Assembly (NCBI GenBank): GCA_963603285.1
Contig: CAVCMG010000025.1
Location: forward strand, 1-40,935
Direction: 5' to 3'
From: UBA11957 sp963603285
GTDB lineage: Bacteria; Bacillota; Clostridia; Lachnospirales; Lachnospiraceae
Length of the DNA stretch: 40,935 bases
The translations under genes were made by a program, and so were the position numbers. The first letter of the stretch is position 1; the number at the start of each line of letters is the position of its first letter. This document shows, piece after piece, positions 24,553-33,119 of this stretch. The notes under the pieces are model-generated. The model worked only from the letters and a program-made list of their open reading frames with translations, did not search any database and was not told the DNA's origin.

Positions 24553-26177
24553 CGTTTTCGTCGCCCCATCCAGTAGGCAGCGCCCGAACAGCCGATCACC
24601 AGCAGGATACCCACAAGTACAGCTACAGAAATCCACCACTGGGAAGCCCGCTCCGGCTCCTGTGTCTGACTGGCCTCCGTGTTTTCCTGCATTTTCACAA
24701 TCGACGTTTCAAAATCATAGGTTGCCGAATGCTCGTTGCCAAAGCCATCCTCATAGGTCAGCGTTACCACACCTTTGGTATCCCCGTACAGATTCTCCCC
24801 CGACAGCGTAGACACAAAGACGTTCGTTACGCCCTCTCCGGCGGTTCCGCTCTCCATATTTCCAATAAAAGCGGTCTTTGTCTGTGTCAGTCCGTCACAG
24901 GTCACATCACACCGGACATTGTACACGGTGCTTCTGGACAGATTCATCACCTGAAAGCTGAACGGAACCGTATCGCCCGCCGTCATTTCCTTATCGATCA
25001 CTGGCATGGTCAGCTGCACATCCAGTGGCTGTTCTACACTGACAACGATATTTCCCGTGGAGGTACAGGTCGTTGCCTTCGAATCGTCATAGCTCATGGC
25101 GATCTCGATCGGGTAATTTCCATCTGCTATCGTTTTGCTGGCATGAAACTGTAAGGTCAGCTCCTCGGACTTGCCCTTGCCGATCTTTCCGATGAAAAAG
25201 GTATTGGTGCCGTTTTTCAGTTCAAAGTCCGCAGAAGGGACATTGACCGTTACGACCATATTCTGTACACTTTTTTTCGTATTGGTATTTTCCAGTGTCA
25301 CCGTTGCCGTAAAATCATCTCCGGCCTGCACGGTCTCCGGATTTATAACGGACTTGCTGATCAGAACGATCGGGTTGGAGGTCGGTGTTTCACTTCCCGT
25401 ACTGCCGGAAGCTCCACCGCCCATATCTCCACTGGCACTTCCATCGGCTGTACTGCTGCCGTCCTTAATCGTGACGTACGTGGTAAATGTTTTCTGCACC
25501 TCCTGACCGCTCTCGTCTGTAGCGGATACATTGACCACGATCGGATACACGCCGTTGGTTCTCTTTTTATTCAGATCCAGTGAAAAGGATACCAGAAAGA
25601 CCTCTTTTGTCTCCTGTGTTCCGTTGATGGTCTCCGGCTTGCATGCGAAATCCTTTTCATAGGTTTTAAAGACAAACGGCGAATTTTCCGTAGCACCAAG
25701 ATCCACAGCTGCCGTGAGCCTGTTGTTTTTCAGCTTGCCATCACTCACCAGTGGCAGAACGATATTCACCCTGCCATTCTCACATACCGGCTGATAGCCG
25801 TTTTTATATGGCTTAGTCATGCCCTCGTACACATTCTGGTTATCGATGTGAAGTGCCGCTTCGGCTGCCTGATCTGTCGGCTGCTGATCGTCTGCTCCAT
25901 CCGACTTGCCAGACGAAGTGGTATCTTTCTTTCCAGAGGACATATCCTCCTTTGTCTGTGCTTTCGTATCATCCGCTGTGTCGGCGTTATCCGCATTCTT
26001 CCCGGCATCTGTATCTTTTGTTGCTTCTGTTTTGCTACTGTCTGCTTCCGTATCCTTGTTTTCCTGTGCCGCCACCTGCGGTGTCGCATCCGGACTTCCC
26101 GGTGCTGCTGCATACACCGGCAGCACCAGCTGTGCACATAACAGACATATCATCCCAAAACTGTATATTTTCTTCAT
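24549..26177 (-). CDS. secreted, membrane-anchored Ig-like/CARDB-type protein (COG1361-like)
   Basis: 542 residues. A signal peptide (residues 1-24, ending VYAAAP) leads into a Thr/Asp/Lys-rich low-complexity linker (about 28-105). Then come several beta-sandwich domains with alternating patterns (VSFSLDLNKKRTNGVYPIVV; INPETVQAGDDFTATVTLEN; DGNYPIEIAMSY; MTAGDTVPFSFQVMNLSRST) typical of CARDB/S-layer-like repeats. It ends in a transmembrane segment (WWISVAVLVGILLVIGCSGA) and the basic tail MGRRKR. It is displayed outside the membrane. It sits 1 bp after the ATPase gene in the same operon, so it probably works with that ABC transporter. Confidence 0.75.
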   Translation of the reverse strand: MKKIYSFGMICLLCAQLVLPVYAAAPGSPDATPQVAAQENKDTEADSSKTEATKDTDAGKNADNADTADDTKAQTKEDMSSGKKDTTSSGKSDGADDQQPTDQAAEAALHIDNQNVYEGMTKPYKNGYQPVCENGRVNIVLPLVSDGKLKNNRLTAAVDLGATENSPFVFKTYEKDFACKPETINGTQETKEVFLVSFSLDLNKKRTNGVYPIVVNVSATDESGQEVQKTFTTYVTIKDGSSTADGSASGDMGGGASGSTGSETPTSNPIVLISKSVINPETVQAGDDFTATVTLENTNTKKSVQNMVVTVNVPSADFELKNGTNTFFIGKIGKGKSEELTLQFHASKTIADGNYPIEIAMSYDDSKATTCTSTGNIVVSVEQPLDVQLTMPVIDKEMTAGDTVPFSFQVMNLSRSTVYNVRCDVTCDGLTQTKTAFIGNMESGTAGEGVTNVFVSTLSGENLYGDTKGVVTLTYEDGFGNEHSATYDFETSIVKMQENTEASQTQEPERASQWWISVAVLVGILLVIGCSGAAYWMGRRKR

Positions 26178-26178
26178 C

Positions 26179-26823
26179 TCATTCTCTCCACATCGTCATT
26201 GTACCTGCATCCATCTCGCAGACCGTATCACACAGCTCATCAATATCCGTCTGGTTATGGCTTGCCAGCAGGATCGTTTTCCCCTCCGTGCGCAGCTCCC
26301 GGATCAGCTCCCGGATCTGGGCTACCCCGTGCTTATCCAGACCATTAAACGGTTCATCCAGAATCAACAGGGAGGGATCCTCCATAATGGCCTGCGCAAT
26401 GCCAAGCCGCTGCCGCATACCCAGACTGTACTTGCTGACCGGCTTTTTCAGATCCGGATCCAGTCCGACCCGCTCTATCGTCTGCCGTATCTTTGTCTCA
26501 TCCGCCAGCCCCCGCAGCGAAGCCAGAAGCTTCAGATTTTTCAGTCCGGTCACTCCGGGAAGAAATCCCGGCGTCTCGATGATAATACCCATATCCTTTG
26601 GAAAATCAATCTCCCTGCCGACCTCTTTCTGCTGCACCCAGACATGTCCCTCATCCGGGATCAGAAAGCCGCAGATACATTTCATCATCACCGTCTTTCC
26701 GCTGCCGTTATTTCCGACAATCCCATGGATCTTTCCCGTTTCAAAGACGCGGTCTATCCCATGCAGAATCTCTTCGTTTCCAAAGGATTTGTGCAGATTT
26801 TCTATCTTTATCGCCGCCTCCAT
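26179..26823 (-). CDS. ABC transporter ATP-binding protein
   Basis: 214 residues from the ATG at 26823, which has AGGAGG upstream. Walker A is GNNGSGKTV, with V where T/S is usual after the Lys-Thr pair. Signature YSLGMRQRLGIAQAIM (S-L-G-M in place of SGGM, common in the BcrA/NatA-like group), Walker B LLILDEPFNGLDK and switch His in LLASHNQTDID. It energises the two ABC-2 permeases encoded just upstream in the operon. BcrA-like ATPases often serve bacitracin or lantibiotic resistance, but here the substrate is not known. Confidence 0.88.
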   Translation of the reverse strand: MEAAIKIENLHKSFGNEEILHGIDRVFETGKIHGIVGNNGSGKTVMMKCICGFLIPDEGHVWVQQKEVGREIDFPKDMGIIIETPGFLPGVTGLKNLKLLASLRGLADETKIRQTIERVGLDPDLKKPVSKYSLGMRQRLGIAQAIMEDPSLLILDEPFNGLDKHGVAQIRELIRELRTEGKTILLASHNQTDIDELCDTVCEMDAGTMTMWRE

Positions 26824-26824
26824 C

Positions 26825-27715
26825 TTATTTTCCTCCTGTTCCGGTAAATACAAAGCTGTAGGTACGGATGCATTTCAGCGCCGCTGCAAAGCAGATCAGG
26901 ATCAGCACCGCGCACAGCAGATAACTCTGTCCCAACGTCGGCAGCTGATCGTAGCCAAAATTATGCATATGAAACGTCGCATGATTCAAGGGCGACGCCC
27001 AGCCGACCCACACATTGGCCTTGTACGCTTCATACTCCTGCATATGAAAGATCAACTTGATCGTCTTCGGATCGAGCAGAAAGCCATAGATACTGAACCC
27101 AAACGCCGCCACGACACCACCGGCCTGGCCAAATTTCAGATTACACAAAAGCATCAGAAAGACCAAAAGCAACGCATAGCAAAGCATCAGCAGAAAAATA
27201 ATCGCCGCACACTGATACGGCGTAGACATCCCCATCGTTTTCATCGAAGACGGCACATCCAGCACCTCTCCTGCCGATGAAAAGCCAAGAGCCACCGCTG
27301 TCGGACTCCACATATTGCCGGCAAAGGCATTTTTCATACTCACCAGTGCCGTGGCCAGCATGATAAAAACCATATAGATGGTCGTCGCCAGCACAATATA
27401 GATGCCCTGACCCAGCAGCCATTTTTTCCGGGTCGTGCGCATCAGGAAAAACGGCGTGGCATTTGTAACAAAGGGCATGTCCGCAAACAGCACGATCAGA
27501 AGCAGTGAAGCCAGCAAAATCGACCGGCTGTCCTCAAATGTCCAGATAAACGGCTCCAGAAACTGCATGGACGTATCGTATTTGTCTGCGAACTGCACCA
27601 CCTTGTCTGATAAAAGAAAGCAGAATACCAGCGCAACCGAAAAACTGATAAACACCCGTGGATTCTTTTTCCATGTCCGGAAATTATACCCGACCACCAT
27701 AAGTACCTGTTTCAT
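26825..27715 (-). CDS. ABC-2 type permease, second subunit
   Basis: 296 residues from the ATG at 27715, which overlaps the previous stop (ATGA). About six transmembrane segments, among them VFISFSVALVFCFLL, ILLASLLLIVLFADMPF, IYIVLATTIYMVFIMLATAL, IIFLLMLCYALLLVFLMLL and YLLCAVLILICFAAAL. No soluble domain. It pairs with the permease encoded upstream and the ATPase downstream (1 bp gap). Family not recognised beyond ABC-2 type. Confidence 0.75.
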   Translation of the reverse strand: MKQVLMVVGYNFRTWKKNPRVFISFSVALVFCFLLSDKVVQFADKYDTSMQFLEPFIWTFEDSRSILLASLLLIVLFADMPFVTNATPFFLMRTTRKKWLLGQGIYIVLATTIYMVFIMLATALVSMKNAFAGNMWSPTAVALGFSSAGEVLDVPSSMKTMGMSTPYQCAAIIFLLMLCYALLLVFLMLLCNLKFGQAGGVVAAFGFSIYGFLLDPKTIKLIFHMQEYEAYKANVWVGWASPLNHATFHMHNFGYDQLPTLGQSYLLCAVLILICFAAALKCIRTYSFVFTGTGGK

Positions 27716-28497
27716 ATCGTTTCCAGCCTCCGCAGCATCGCCATGCCCAGCAGCATCGCTGTCAGACATATCAAAAGTAACATAAAAATCACGGCCCCCA
27801 GTTCACCAAAGACCCACTGCTCCGCTGCCGGGTGCAGCCATGTCTTCGGATCGATGATAAACAGCTGTTTCAGATACCGTTCATGCAGCATGATCAGCAC
27901 ATATTCCAAAACAAAAGGGAACGCATACGCCATATATTTGCTCGATGTCACGATGGAACACAGCATACCGGTGAGGGCAAACAGCGCTCCGGCGCAAAAA
28001 AATAAGACACAGGCTTTTCCCACATCTTTCCCATACGTCTGGCTCATCTCCCCTGCCGCCTTTTCCATCGGCAAAAGCAAAAGCCGTAATCCCTGATAGT
28101 ACAGCACCATACTCAGCACCGCCGTGCTGCCACCGGATACACCGGTTGCGAGAATTTTCCCCGCAATATAGGATCGTCTGCCTGCCCGCGGAAGATAGCT
28201 TTTGATAAATCCACAGTTGAATTCTTCCAGAAAGGAAGCAGCAAAGGGGAAGGTACAACAGATCGGCAGCAACAGACAGACAGCCTCCGACTGCATGGCC
28301 GTATCAAAGACCGTGTAATGCAGACCATAGTCCAGTAACCCTTTGGAGGAATTTCCCAAAGCCGTCCATACCGATGTGAAGCCTCCGATCATGCAAGCCA
28401 CCAGCAGACCGGCAATGGCCAGAAAAAACGGTGCTCCTGTGCAGGCCTGCACCATACAGGATCCTACTGTATGATTCATCTCTGTTTTCTCCTGCAC
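27712..28497 (-). CDS. ABC-2 type permease, first subunit
   Basis: 261 residues from a GTG at 28497, chosen because AAAGGAGG lies 8 bases upstream; an ATG at 28479 (MNHTVGSC) after CAGGAG is the alternative. About six transmembrane segments. FAASFLEEFNCGFIKSYLPR and the following GRRSYIAGKIL resemble the lantibiotic-type immunity permeases (MutE/EpiE group), though distantly. First ABC gene of the operon, 189 bp after the lipoprotein gene. That gap holds no ORF and no clear terminator. Confidence 0.72.
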   Translation of the reverse strand: MQEKTEMNHTVGSCMVQACTGAPFFLAIAGLLVACMIGGFTSVWTALGNSSKGLLDYGLHYTVFDTAMQSEAVCLLLPICCTFPFAASFLEEFNCGFIKSYLPRAGRRSYIAGKILATGVSGGSTAVLSMVLYYQGLRLLLLPMEKAAGEMSQTYGKDVGKACVLFFCAGALFALTGMLCSIVTSSKYMAYAFPFVLEYVLIMLHERYLKQLFIIDPKTWLHPAAEQWVFGELGAVIFMLLLICLTAMLLGMAMLRRLETI

Positions 28498-28686
28498 AGG
28501 AAACACCTCCTTTGTTATTATTTATTATCTTTATGTTCCAGATATCTTCATTCCTTATCTGGTTCGTTTACATTCTGTTTCTCTGATAGCTTTTGCACCG
28601 TATACTTCATGCAAATCTATCGTTTTCACCCTTTACACGCTCACATGTTTCAGTACTGTATGACATTTCTGAAATTTGCCAATTTT

Positions 28687-30204
28687 TTAATACCCTTCCG
28701 TAATATCAATCACACTGCCGTCCACCGCATTGACCGCCAAGAGGATCCAGGGCTGTGCTTCTGTAAAGGAAGTATCCCCGGTATCATAACCGGCATCCTT
28801 GCCTGCCTGTGTATACTCTGTATTTCGTGTGTAATCACCATAAAACAGCCATACCGGTGTCATCAGTCCCTTTAATTCGTTGCCACTGTTTCTCACACGC
28901 ATCAGTCCCAGCCTTACGTCTGTAACCTTTATATCCACGTAAGATTCCATATTTTCATCCGTAAACTGTTCTATATCACCTTTTGCCGTCAGCGGCATCA
29001 TCTGTTCAAAAACATCCTTCGCCTGATCAAAGGAAATAATTCCCACATTCTCGGACACAGTATCTTCCACCGATATCGGATACTGCCAGTCGAAGCTTAC
29101 GATGCCGTTCTTTTCCACGATCACGTTGATCGACTCGTACAGCCAGGAAGCAACCGCATCGTCCTCCGGCACTTCGTTGGAACTGGTGATGGCGCTCTGG
29201 ATGCCGTCGATCGTCTGAGTCAGGTAAAAGCTGTAGGCAGTGGGATGTTCCGCCTGGGTAATATCGGAACCACCATCCTCCGAATCCGATTCCGACGTAT
29301 CCGGATTGGATGTATATCCTGCAATTGCTGTAATCGTATGGATTTCCCACGGCATACCGATTTTCTGAATAAAATCTTCCACAATCTTTCGGGCATCCTC
29401 TTCTGTAATGCCAATATTCGCCAGATCTTCAGCAGACACAGTATCGAGGCTCTGCCCCTCCTGGCCGGAATAGGAATAGTTGGTACTGTCCTGATAACCC
29501 GCAGATGATGTGACATCCGTACCATTACTTGACGTAACGGTCAGAAACTTTTTATCATCTTTTGAGGAAACCGTCAGACCCTTGCATGTCTGTGAACCGT
29601 TAATTGTCTGCCACTCCTGGTCAATATAGGTGGAATCTTTCGGCACCTGCTGCAAAGTGGACTCCTCCGGTGCATCCTTTTTTGACTCTTCCAGAGAAGC
29701 CAGGATCTCCTCCTGCGTTTTGATCATATCCTGCTTTTCTTCATCGGACAGCGTATCGTCATCATTGTACTGGGCAATCATCTTCTTCGTTTCCAGAATC
29801 GACTGCTCCACCTTATCTTTCGTAAAATCCGTTCCCGTTGTCGTGTAACCGCCCTCCGGAAAAAAGTAGTCATACAACTTCGTCGCCACATCCTGTGAGA
29901 TATCTCCGCAATATACATGGTACATCGGGATCGTGTCTTTCTCCGGAAGCGTTACCGGCGCCTGGTCTGCTTTGATCGTAATCTTCCCGTCTTCGCTCGT
30001 ATAGTCAAAATCGTATGTCGATGTTGTCGCTTTTGCAACGTCCTTTAACTCCGTGCCCTCCTTCGGCTCTGCTTTCGCTGTCTCTTCCAGCCGTTCATTA
30101 TTCTTCTGCGCCACCAGCGCCTGACTCGGTGTCTCGGCACATGCCGTCAGAGACACACACAGCATACCGGCCAGAAGCAGACTGATATATTTTTTCTTTA
30201 TCAT
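28687..30204 (-). CDS. lipoprotein, DUF6034-like
   Basis: 505 residues from MIKKKYIS; AAGGGGAG precedes the ATG. Signal peptide with lipobox LTAC (Cys at about 23), so it is anchored on the outer face of the membrane. A Lys/Glu-rich region with a helical stretch (about 115-175, DKVEQSILETKKMIAQYN) is followed by beta-rich C-terminal domains with a PepSY-like ending (VSFDWQYPISVEDT, VWLFYGDYTR, WILLAVNAVDGSVIDI). I recall this family as DUF6034 of Clostridia, function unknown. Its promoter carries the operator seen at the response regulator gene, so it is a likely target of the two-component system. Confidence 0.75.
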   Translation of the reverse strand: MIKKKYISLLLAGMLCVSLTACAETPSQALVAQKNNERLEETAKAEPKEGTELKDVAKATTSTYDFDYTSEDGKITIKADQAPVTLPEKDTIPMYHVYCGDISQDVATKLYDYFFPEGGYTTTGTDFTKDKVEQSILETKKMIAQYNDDDTLSDEEKQDMIKTQEEILASLEESKKDAPEESTLQQVPKDSTYIDQEWQTINGSQTCKGLTVSSKDDKKFLTVTSSNGTDVTSSAGYQDSTNYSYSGQEGQSLDTVSAEDLANIGITEEDARKIVEDFIQKIGMPWEIHTITAIAGYTSNPDTSESDSEDGGSDITQAEHPTAYSFYLTQTIDGIQSAITSSNEVPEDDAVASWLYESINVIVEKNGIVSFDWQYPISVEDTVSENVGIISFDQAKDVFEQMMPLTAKGDIEQFTDENMESYVDIKVTDVRLGLMRVRNSGNELKGLMTPVWLFYGDYTRNTEYTQAGKDAGYDTGDTSFTEAQPWILLAVNAVDGSVIDITEGY

Positions 30205-30288
30205 ACTACACTCCCCTTTTTGGCTTATTTTGTTTTCTCCTTGCATACCCAGAGTCTATCTTTTTTCCTGTTTTCAAGTCATCAGAGA

Positions 30289-30310
30289 GTTGTAAGAGAA
30301 TTGTAAAGAT
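30289..30310 (-). promoter_or_regulatory. response-regulator operator before the lipoprotein gene
   Basis: Plus-strand reading is GTTGTAAGAGA followed by ATTGTAAAGAT. On the transcribed strand this is two TTTACAA-type half-sites in direct repeat with an 11-bp period, the normal pattern for OmpR/PhoB-family regulators. It matches the site at 32521-32542 at 20 of 22 positions. Confidence 0.7.
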
Positions 30311-30316
30311 AAAACG

Positions 30317-30459
30317 GTTACTGTTCACTCAGCATCTGAACACTTGCTGTTCAGATGCGTATGAAAGTGATTCAGGTGTGAGCAGCCCTCCTTTTGCGAA
30401 GCAAATTTTGCATGAGGGCTGCGAACGTTACAGTTCGCAGGGAACCTGTGAACTATAAC
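30317..30459. mobile_element. MITE-like palindromic element inserted in the sensor kinase gene
   Basis: 143 bp bounded by terminal inverted repeats GTTACTGTTCAC (30317-30328) and GTGAACTATAAC (30448-30459), matching at 10 of 12 positions. The 8-bp direct repeat ATAAAACG flanks it (30309-30316 and 30460-30467), a typical target-site duplication. Inside are perfect hairpins GCATCTGAACA/TGTTCAGATGC (30332-30358) and GCAGCCCTC/GAGGGCTGC (30382-30422), and GCGAAC/GTTCGC. No transposase; it would move in trans. Confidence 0.75.
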
Positions 30460-31803
30460 ATAAAACGTCGTGCCCGTTCCCGGCTGGCTTTCTACGCTCA
30501 ATTGCATATGATGCAGCTGCGCAATTTTCTGGCAGAGAGCCAGCCCCAGGCCAAATCCCTCCTGTTTCCGGGAGGAATCTCCCTGATAAAAGGCCTCAAA
30601 AATATGTTCCTGCTCCGCTTTTTCTATACCCTTTCCATTATCCTTTACCCGGATTTCTTCCGGTGACAGGGTGACTTCGATATGAGTTGCGTCCGCTTTT
30701 CGGGCATTGTCGCAGAGATTCGTGATCAGCATCAGCAAGAGATCCGGATCTCCCTGCATCGTACCCGCCTGTGCGTGCACCGTGATTTCCTCTTTCCCGG
30801 CCAGAATCTTTTTCAGCTGCTGTTCCAGCTCCAGGAGATCTACCTCCACCAGCTCGATATCTTTGGAAGTCACCCCGACCAGCTGCGTCAGCTTGCCGGA
30901 AAGACGCTCCAGCCGTCTGGCTTCCAGATCGATAAATTCCAGTGCCTCATTTTTCTGTTCCTCATTCATTTTTACCGACCGGAGCGCATACGCATAGCCA
31001 CAGATCGCCGTCACCGGCGTTCTCATCTCATGGGACAGCGCATGGATCAGCCGGTTTCTGGCCTCGGAGGTCTGCTCGACAGCGGTAATATGCTGCTCCA
31101 CAGATGCTGCCATCATATTAAAGCTGTGCGACAGAGATGCCAGCTCATCCTTTCCCCGGACCGTCGTTCTCTGCTTATAATCGCCCTCGGAAATAGCATC
31201 CGCTTCCTCTTTTAACTGTTCCAGTGGCTGAAATGCAGTTCTTAAAAAGATAACAATACACGCTCCTGCCACTGCCAGAACCAGCACGCCAATAAGGGTA
31301 CAGGTCATCACAAGCCGGCGGATCTGGTCAAATACACTGGTAATATTTCGCACCACGCAGATCTGGCAGTCGTTTCCCAGCAGCATGATATCTTCTCCGG
31401 CCACAATGTAATCCCCGGCTGCCAGATGCAAAATCTCACTCTTTATATCATTGTCATTTTTCTTTATATCCAATATCTCCACGGCATTCACCCCGGAATT
31501 GTTATAGAGCGTCTCCTCGCCGTGTACAAGCACATATTCCGTATCTGCATCCGCATACTTTGTCTGTTTAAACAGCAGATATTTCAGTACCGCATTCTCC
31601 GTCAAACCGTTTTTTACACTTGCTATGTTTTTTTCACCGACTTTCAGATTGTTTTCCAGCCTCGTCACATCTGTCTTTGTATCATGCAGCATACGGTCGA
31701 GAATATTCTTTTTGCTGACCGAGATCATCAGTGCACAGCATACGGTAAGCGCTACGAGAAGCACCGCCAGTATCCCTGCCGTTATTTTACTTTTCAGCTT
31801 CAT
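30325..31803 (-). CDS. sensor histidine kinase with MITE-altered C-terminus
   Basis: 492 residues. TM1 (about 9-29), extracytoplasmic sensor loop (about 30-165), TM2 (about 168-192), HAMP, HisKA with phosphorylated His in HALSHEMRTPVTAICGYAYA, and a HATPase domain with N box LCDNARKAD, DNGKGIE and GFGLGLALCQ. Normal family length is about 450. The last 43 residues (from VIVHRFPANCN on) are coded by the inserted element. Without it the frame reads TFYLYNSLTTL and stops inside the operator at 30289. The ATP lid is intact, so the kinase is probably active. Its ATG overlaps the response regulator stop. Confidence 0.9.
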   Translation of the reverse strand: MKLKSKITAGILAVLLVALTVCCALMISVSKKNILDRMLHDTKTDVTRLENNLKVGEKNIASVKNGLTENAVLKYLLFKQTKYADADTEYVLVHGEETLYNNSGVNAVEILDIKKNDNDIKSEILHLAAGDYIVAGEDIMLLGNDCQICVVRNITSVFDQIRRLVMTCTLIGVLVLAVAGACIVIFLRTAFQPLEQLKEEADAISEGDYKQRTTVRGKDELASLSHSFNMMAASVEQHITAVEQTSEARNRLIHALSHEMRTPVTAICGYAYALRSVKMNEEQKNEALEFIDLEARRLERLSGKLTQLVGVTSKDIELVEVDLLELEQQLKKILAGKEEITVHAQAGTMQGDPDLLLMLITNLCDNARKADATHIEVTLSPEEIRVKDNGKGIEKAEQEHIFEAFYQGDSSRKQEGFGLGLALCQKIAQLHHMQLSVESQPGTGTTFYVIVHRFPANCNVRSPHAKFASQKEGCSHLNHFHTHLNSKCSDAE

Positions 31804-32462
31804 TCTCCAACCTCCAGACGATAGCCGATCTTCGGCACGGAAACGATATGCAGTCCCGTCTTTCTGCGCAGGGCTGCGACATGCACATCCACGGTCCGCG
31901 TCTCCCCTTCAAAATCAACACCCCATATTTCCCGCAGGATCTTCTCCCGGTTCAGGGCGATATTCCTGTTTTTTGCCAGAATACAGAGCAGGTCATATTC
32001 CATAGGTGTAAGAGAAATTATCTCGCTATTTTTCTGTACGATCCGCTTTTCCATATCCAGCGTCACATCGTCCAATGTAAAGATCTCGTTACTTTTTCCT
32101 GTCCGTTTCAGCACCATATCGATCCGTACCAGAAGCTCCAGCATCTCAAACGGCTTCACCATATAATCCTCGGCACCACCAGTCAGTCCTTTCAGCTTGG
32201 ATTCCAGATCACCCCTTGCTGTCAGATAGATCACGGGAATCCTTTTCTCTTTCAAAACAGGCAGCAGGGCAAAACCATCTACCTTCGGCATCATGACATC
32301 CACCACCGCCAGATCAGCGCTGCCTCCCTCCGCCAGATAGTCAAGCACCGCCTGCCCGTCCGGCATCGACACCGTCTCATAGCCGGTAATGTTCAGGTTC
32401 ATACAGATCAGTTTATTTATCGCAGTCTCGTCCTCTGCAACCAGAATTTTACTCATTTTCAC
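31800..32462 (-). CDS. OmpR/PhoB-family response regulator
   Basis: 220 residues. Receiver domain with acidic pocket AEDE, phosphoacceptor D55 in VVDVMMPKVDG, T in YLTAR and K in YMVKPF. The winged-helix DNA-binding domain (about 125-220) has LTPMEYDLLCILAKN, RTVDVHVAALRRK and PKIGYRLE. It works with the sensor kinase encoded next (4-bp ATGA overlap). Two direct-repeat operators, before this gene and before the lipoprotein gene, are its likely targets, so it should activate itself and the envelope operon. Confidence 0.93.
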   Translation of the reverse strand: MKMSKILVAEDETAINKLICMNLNITGYETVSMPDGQAVLDYLAEGGSADLAVVDVMMPKVDGFALLPVLKEKRIPVIYLTARGDLESKLKGLTGGAEDYMVKPFEMLELLVRIDMVLKRTGKSNEIFTLDDVTLDMEKRIVQKNSEIISLTPMEYDLLCILAKNRNIALNREKILREIWGVDFEGETRTVDVHVAALRRKTGLHIVSVPKIGYRLEVGE

Positions 32463-32494
32463 AGTTCTCCATTGTCTCTCCTGTTTCTTCTTTT

Positions 32495-32542
32495 ATTATA
32501 CCTTTAAATTGTAAGGGGAAGTTGTAAAAGAGTTGTAAAGAT
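32495..32542 (-). promoter_or_regulatory. promoter and operator of the two-component operon
   Basis: -10 TATAAT on the minus strand (32495-32500) without a standard -35. Upstream, plus-strand GTTGTAAAAGA then GTTGTAAAGAT (32521-32542) forms an 11-bp-period direct repeat of TTTACAAC, and a further TTACAA copy lies closer to the -10. This is the arrangement of a promoter activated by an OmpR-type regulator. Confidence 0.7.
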
Positions 32543-32552
32543 TTTTCCCCAC

Positions 32553-32583
32553 GTAAAAAGAGCAGCGCATATTTCTGCACTGC
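32553..32583 (-). terminator. terminator of the crp/HD-domain transcript
   Basis: On the minus strand GCAGTGCA-GAAATA-TGCGCTGC followed by TCTTTTTAC. Confidence 0.65.
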
Positions 32584-32595
32584 CCCTCGCTTTTT

Positions 32596-33090
32596 CTATG
32601 CCTGTATCTGATACATTTCACGACAGATCTTCTTTCCCGTTTCTGTCTTAAAAATAAAATCATAGGCGTGACGTATACCTTCTTCACTGACATGATCCTC
32701 AAACAAATTCACCAGAAAATCTGCTTCCACCAGAATCTGATAATCCATACCATCTATATTTTTGTAAGTATGATGGTGTCCCACCAGATAGGAAACTCTG
32801 CGGATCACATCTTCGTCAAAGCCCAGCTCACCAAGCATAGCTTCCGCCACCGCCGGGCCCTCCTTCTCCTGATATGGACCGGCACTGCTGCCGTATTTCT
32901 CCTCTGCCGGTTTGATACCGATATCATGCACATACGCCGCCGCTTCCAGAATCAGCTGCTCCTTTTCGGAAAGTCCTTCCTTTATTCCGATAATCCTTGA
33001 AAAGCTGTGCACCTTGACAAAATGCTGGAGCCGCGCCGGATCTCCACCGTAGTATTCCATCATTTTCATGTATAAATCGTCTAATAGCAT
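32596..33090 (-). CDS. HD-domain phosphohydrolase-like protein
   Basis: 164 residues. The metal-binding HD pattern is seen as H in LQHFVKVHSFSRII (about 22-29), the doublet in AAYVHDIGIKPAEEKYG (about 55) and GHHHTYKN (about 103-105), with a later D (ILVEADFLVN). Such proteins hydrolyse nucleotides or nucleotide second messengers; the substrate here is unknown. AGGAGG before the ATG. It lies 29 bp after the Crp/Fnr regulator gene on the same strand and is probably cotranscribed. Confidence 0.82.
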   Translation of the reverse strand: MLLDDLYMKMMEYYGGDPARLQHFVKVHSFSRIIGIKEGLSEKEQLILEAAAYVHDIGIKPAEEKYGSSAGPYQEKEGPAVAEAMLGELGFDEDVIRRVSYLVGHHHTYKNIDGMDYQILVEADFLVNLFEDHVSEEGIRHAYDFIFKTETGKKICREMYQIQA

Positions 33091-33119
33091 CTTTTGTTTC
33101 CTCCTGTTTTCTAATTTAC

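Noticed and set aside
25853..27280. 475-codon plus-strand ORF
   Set aside because: Antisense to the Ig-like protein, ATPase and permease genes; its Ser/His/Arg-rich composition is typical of a shadow frame.
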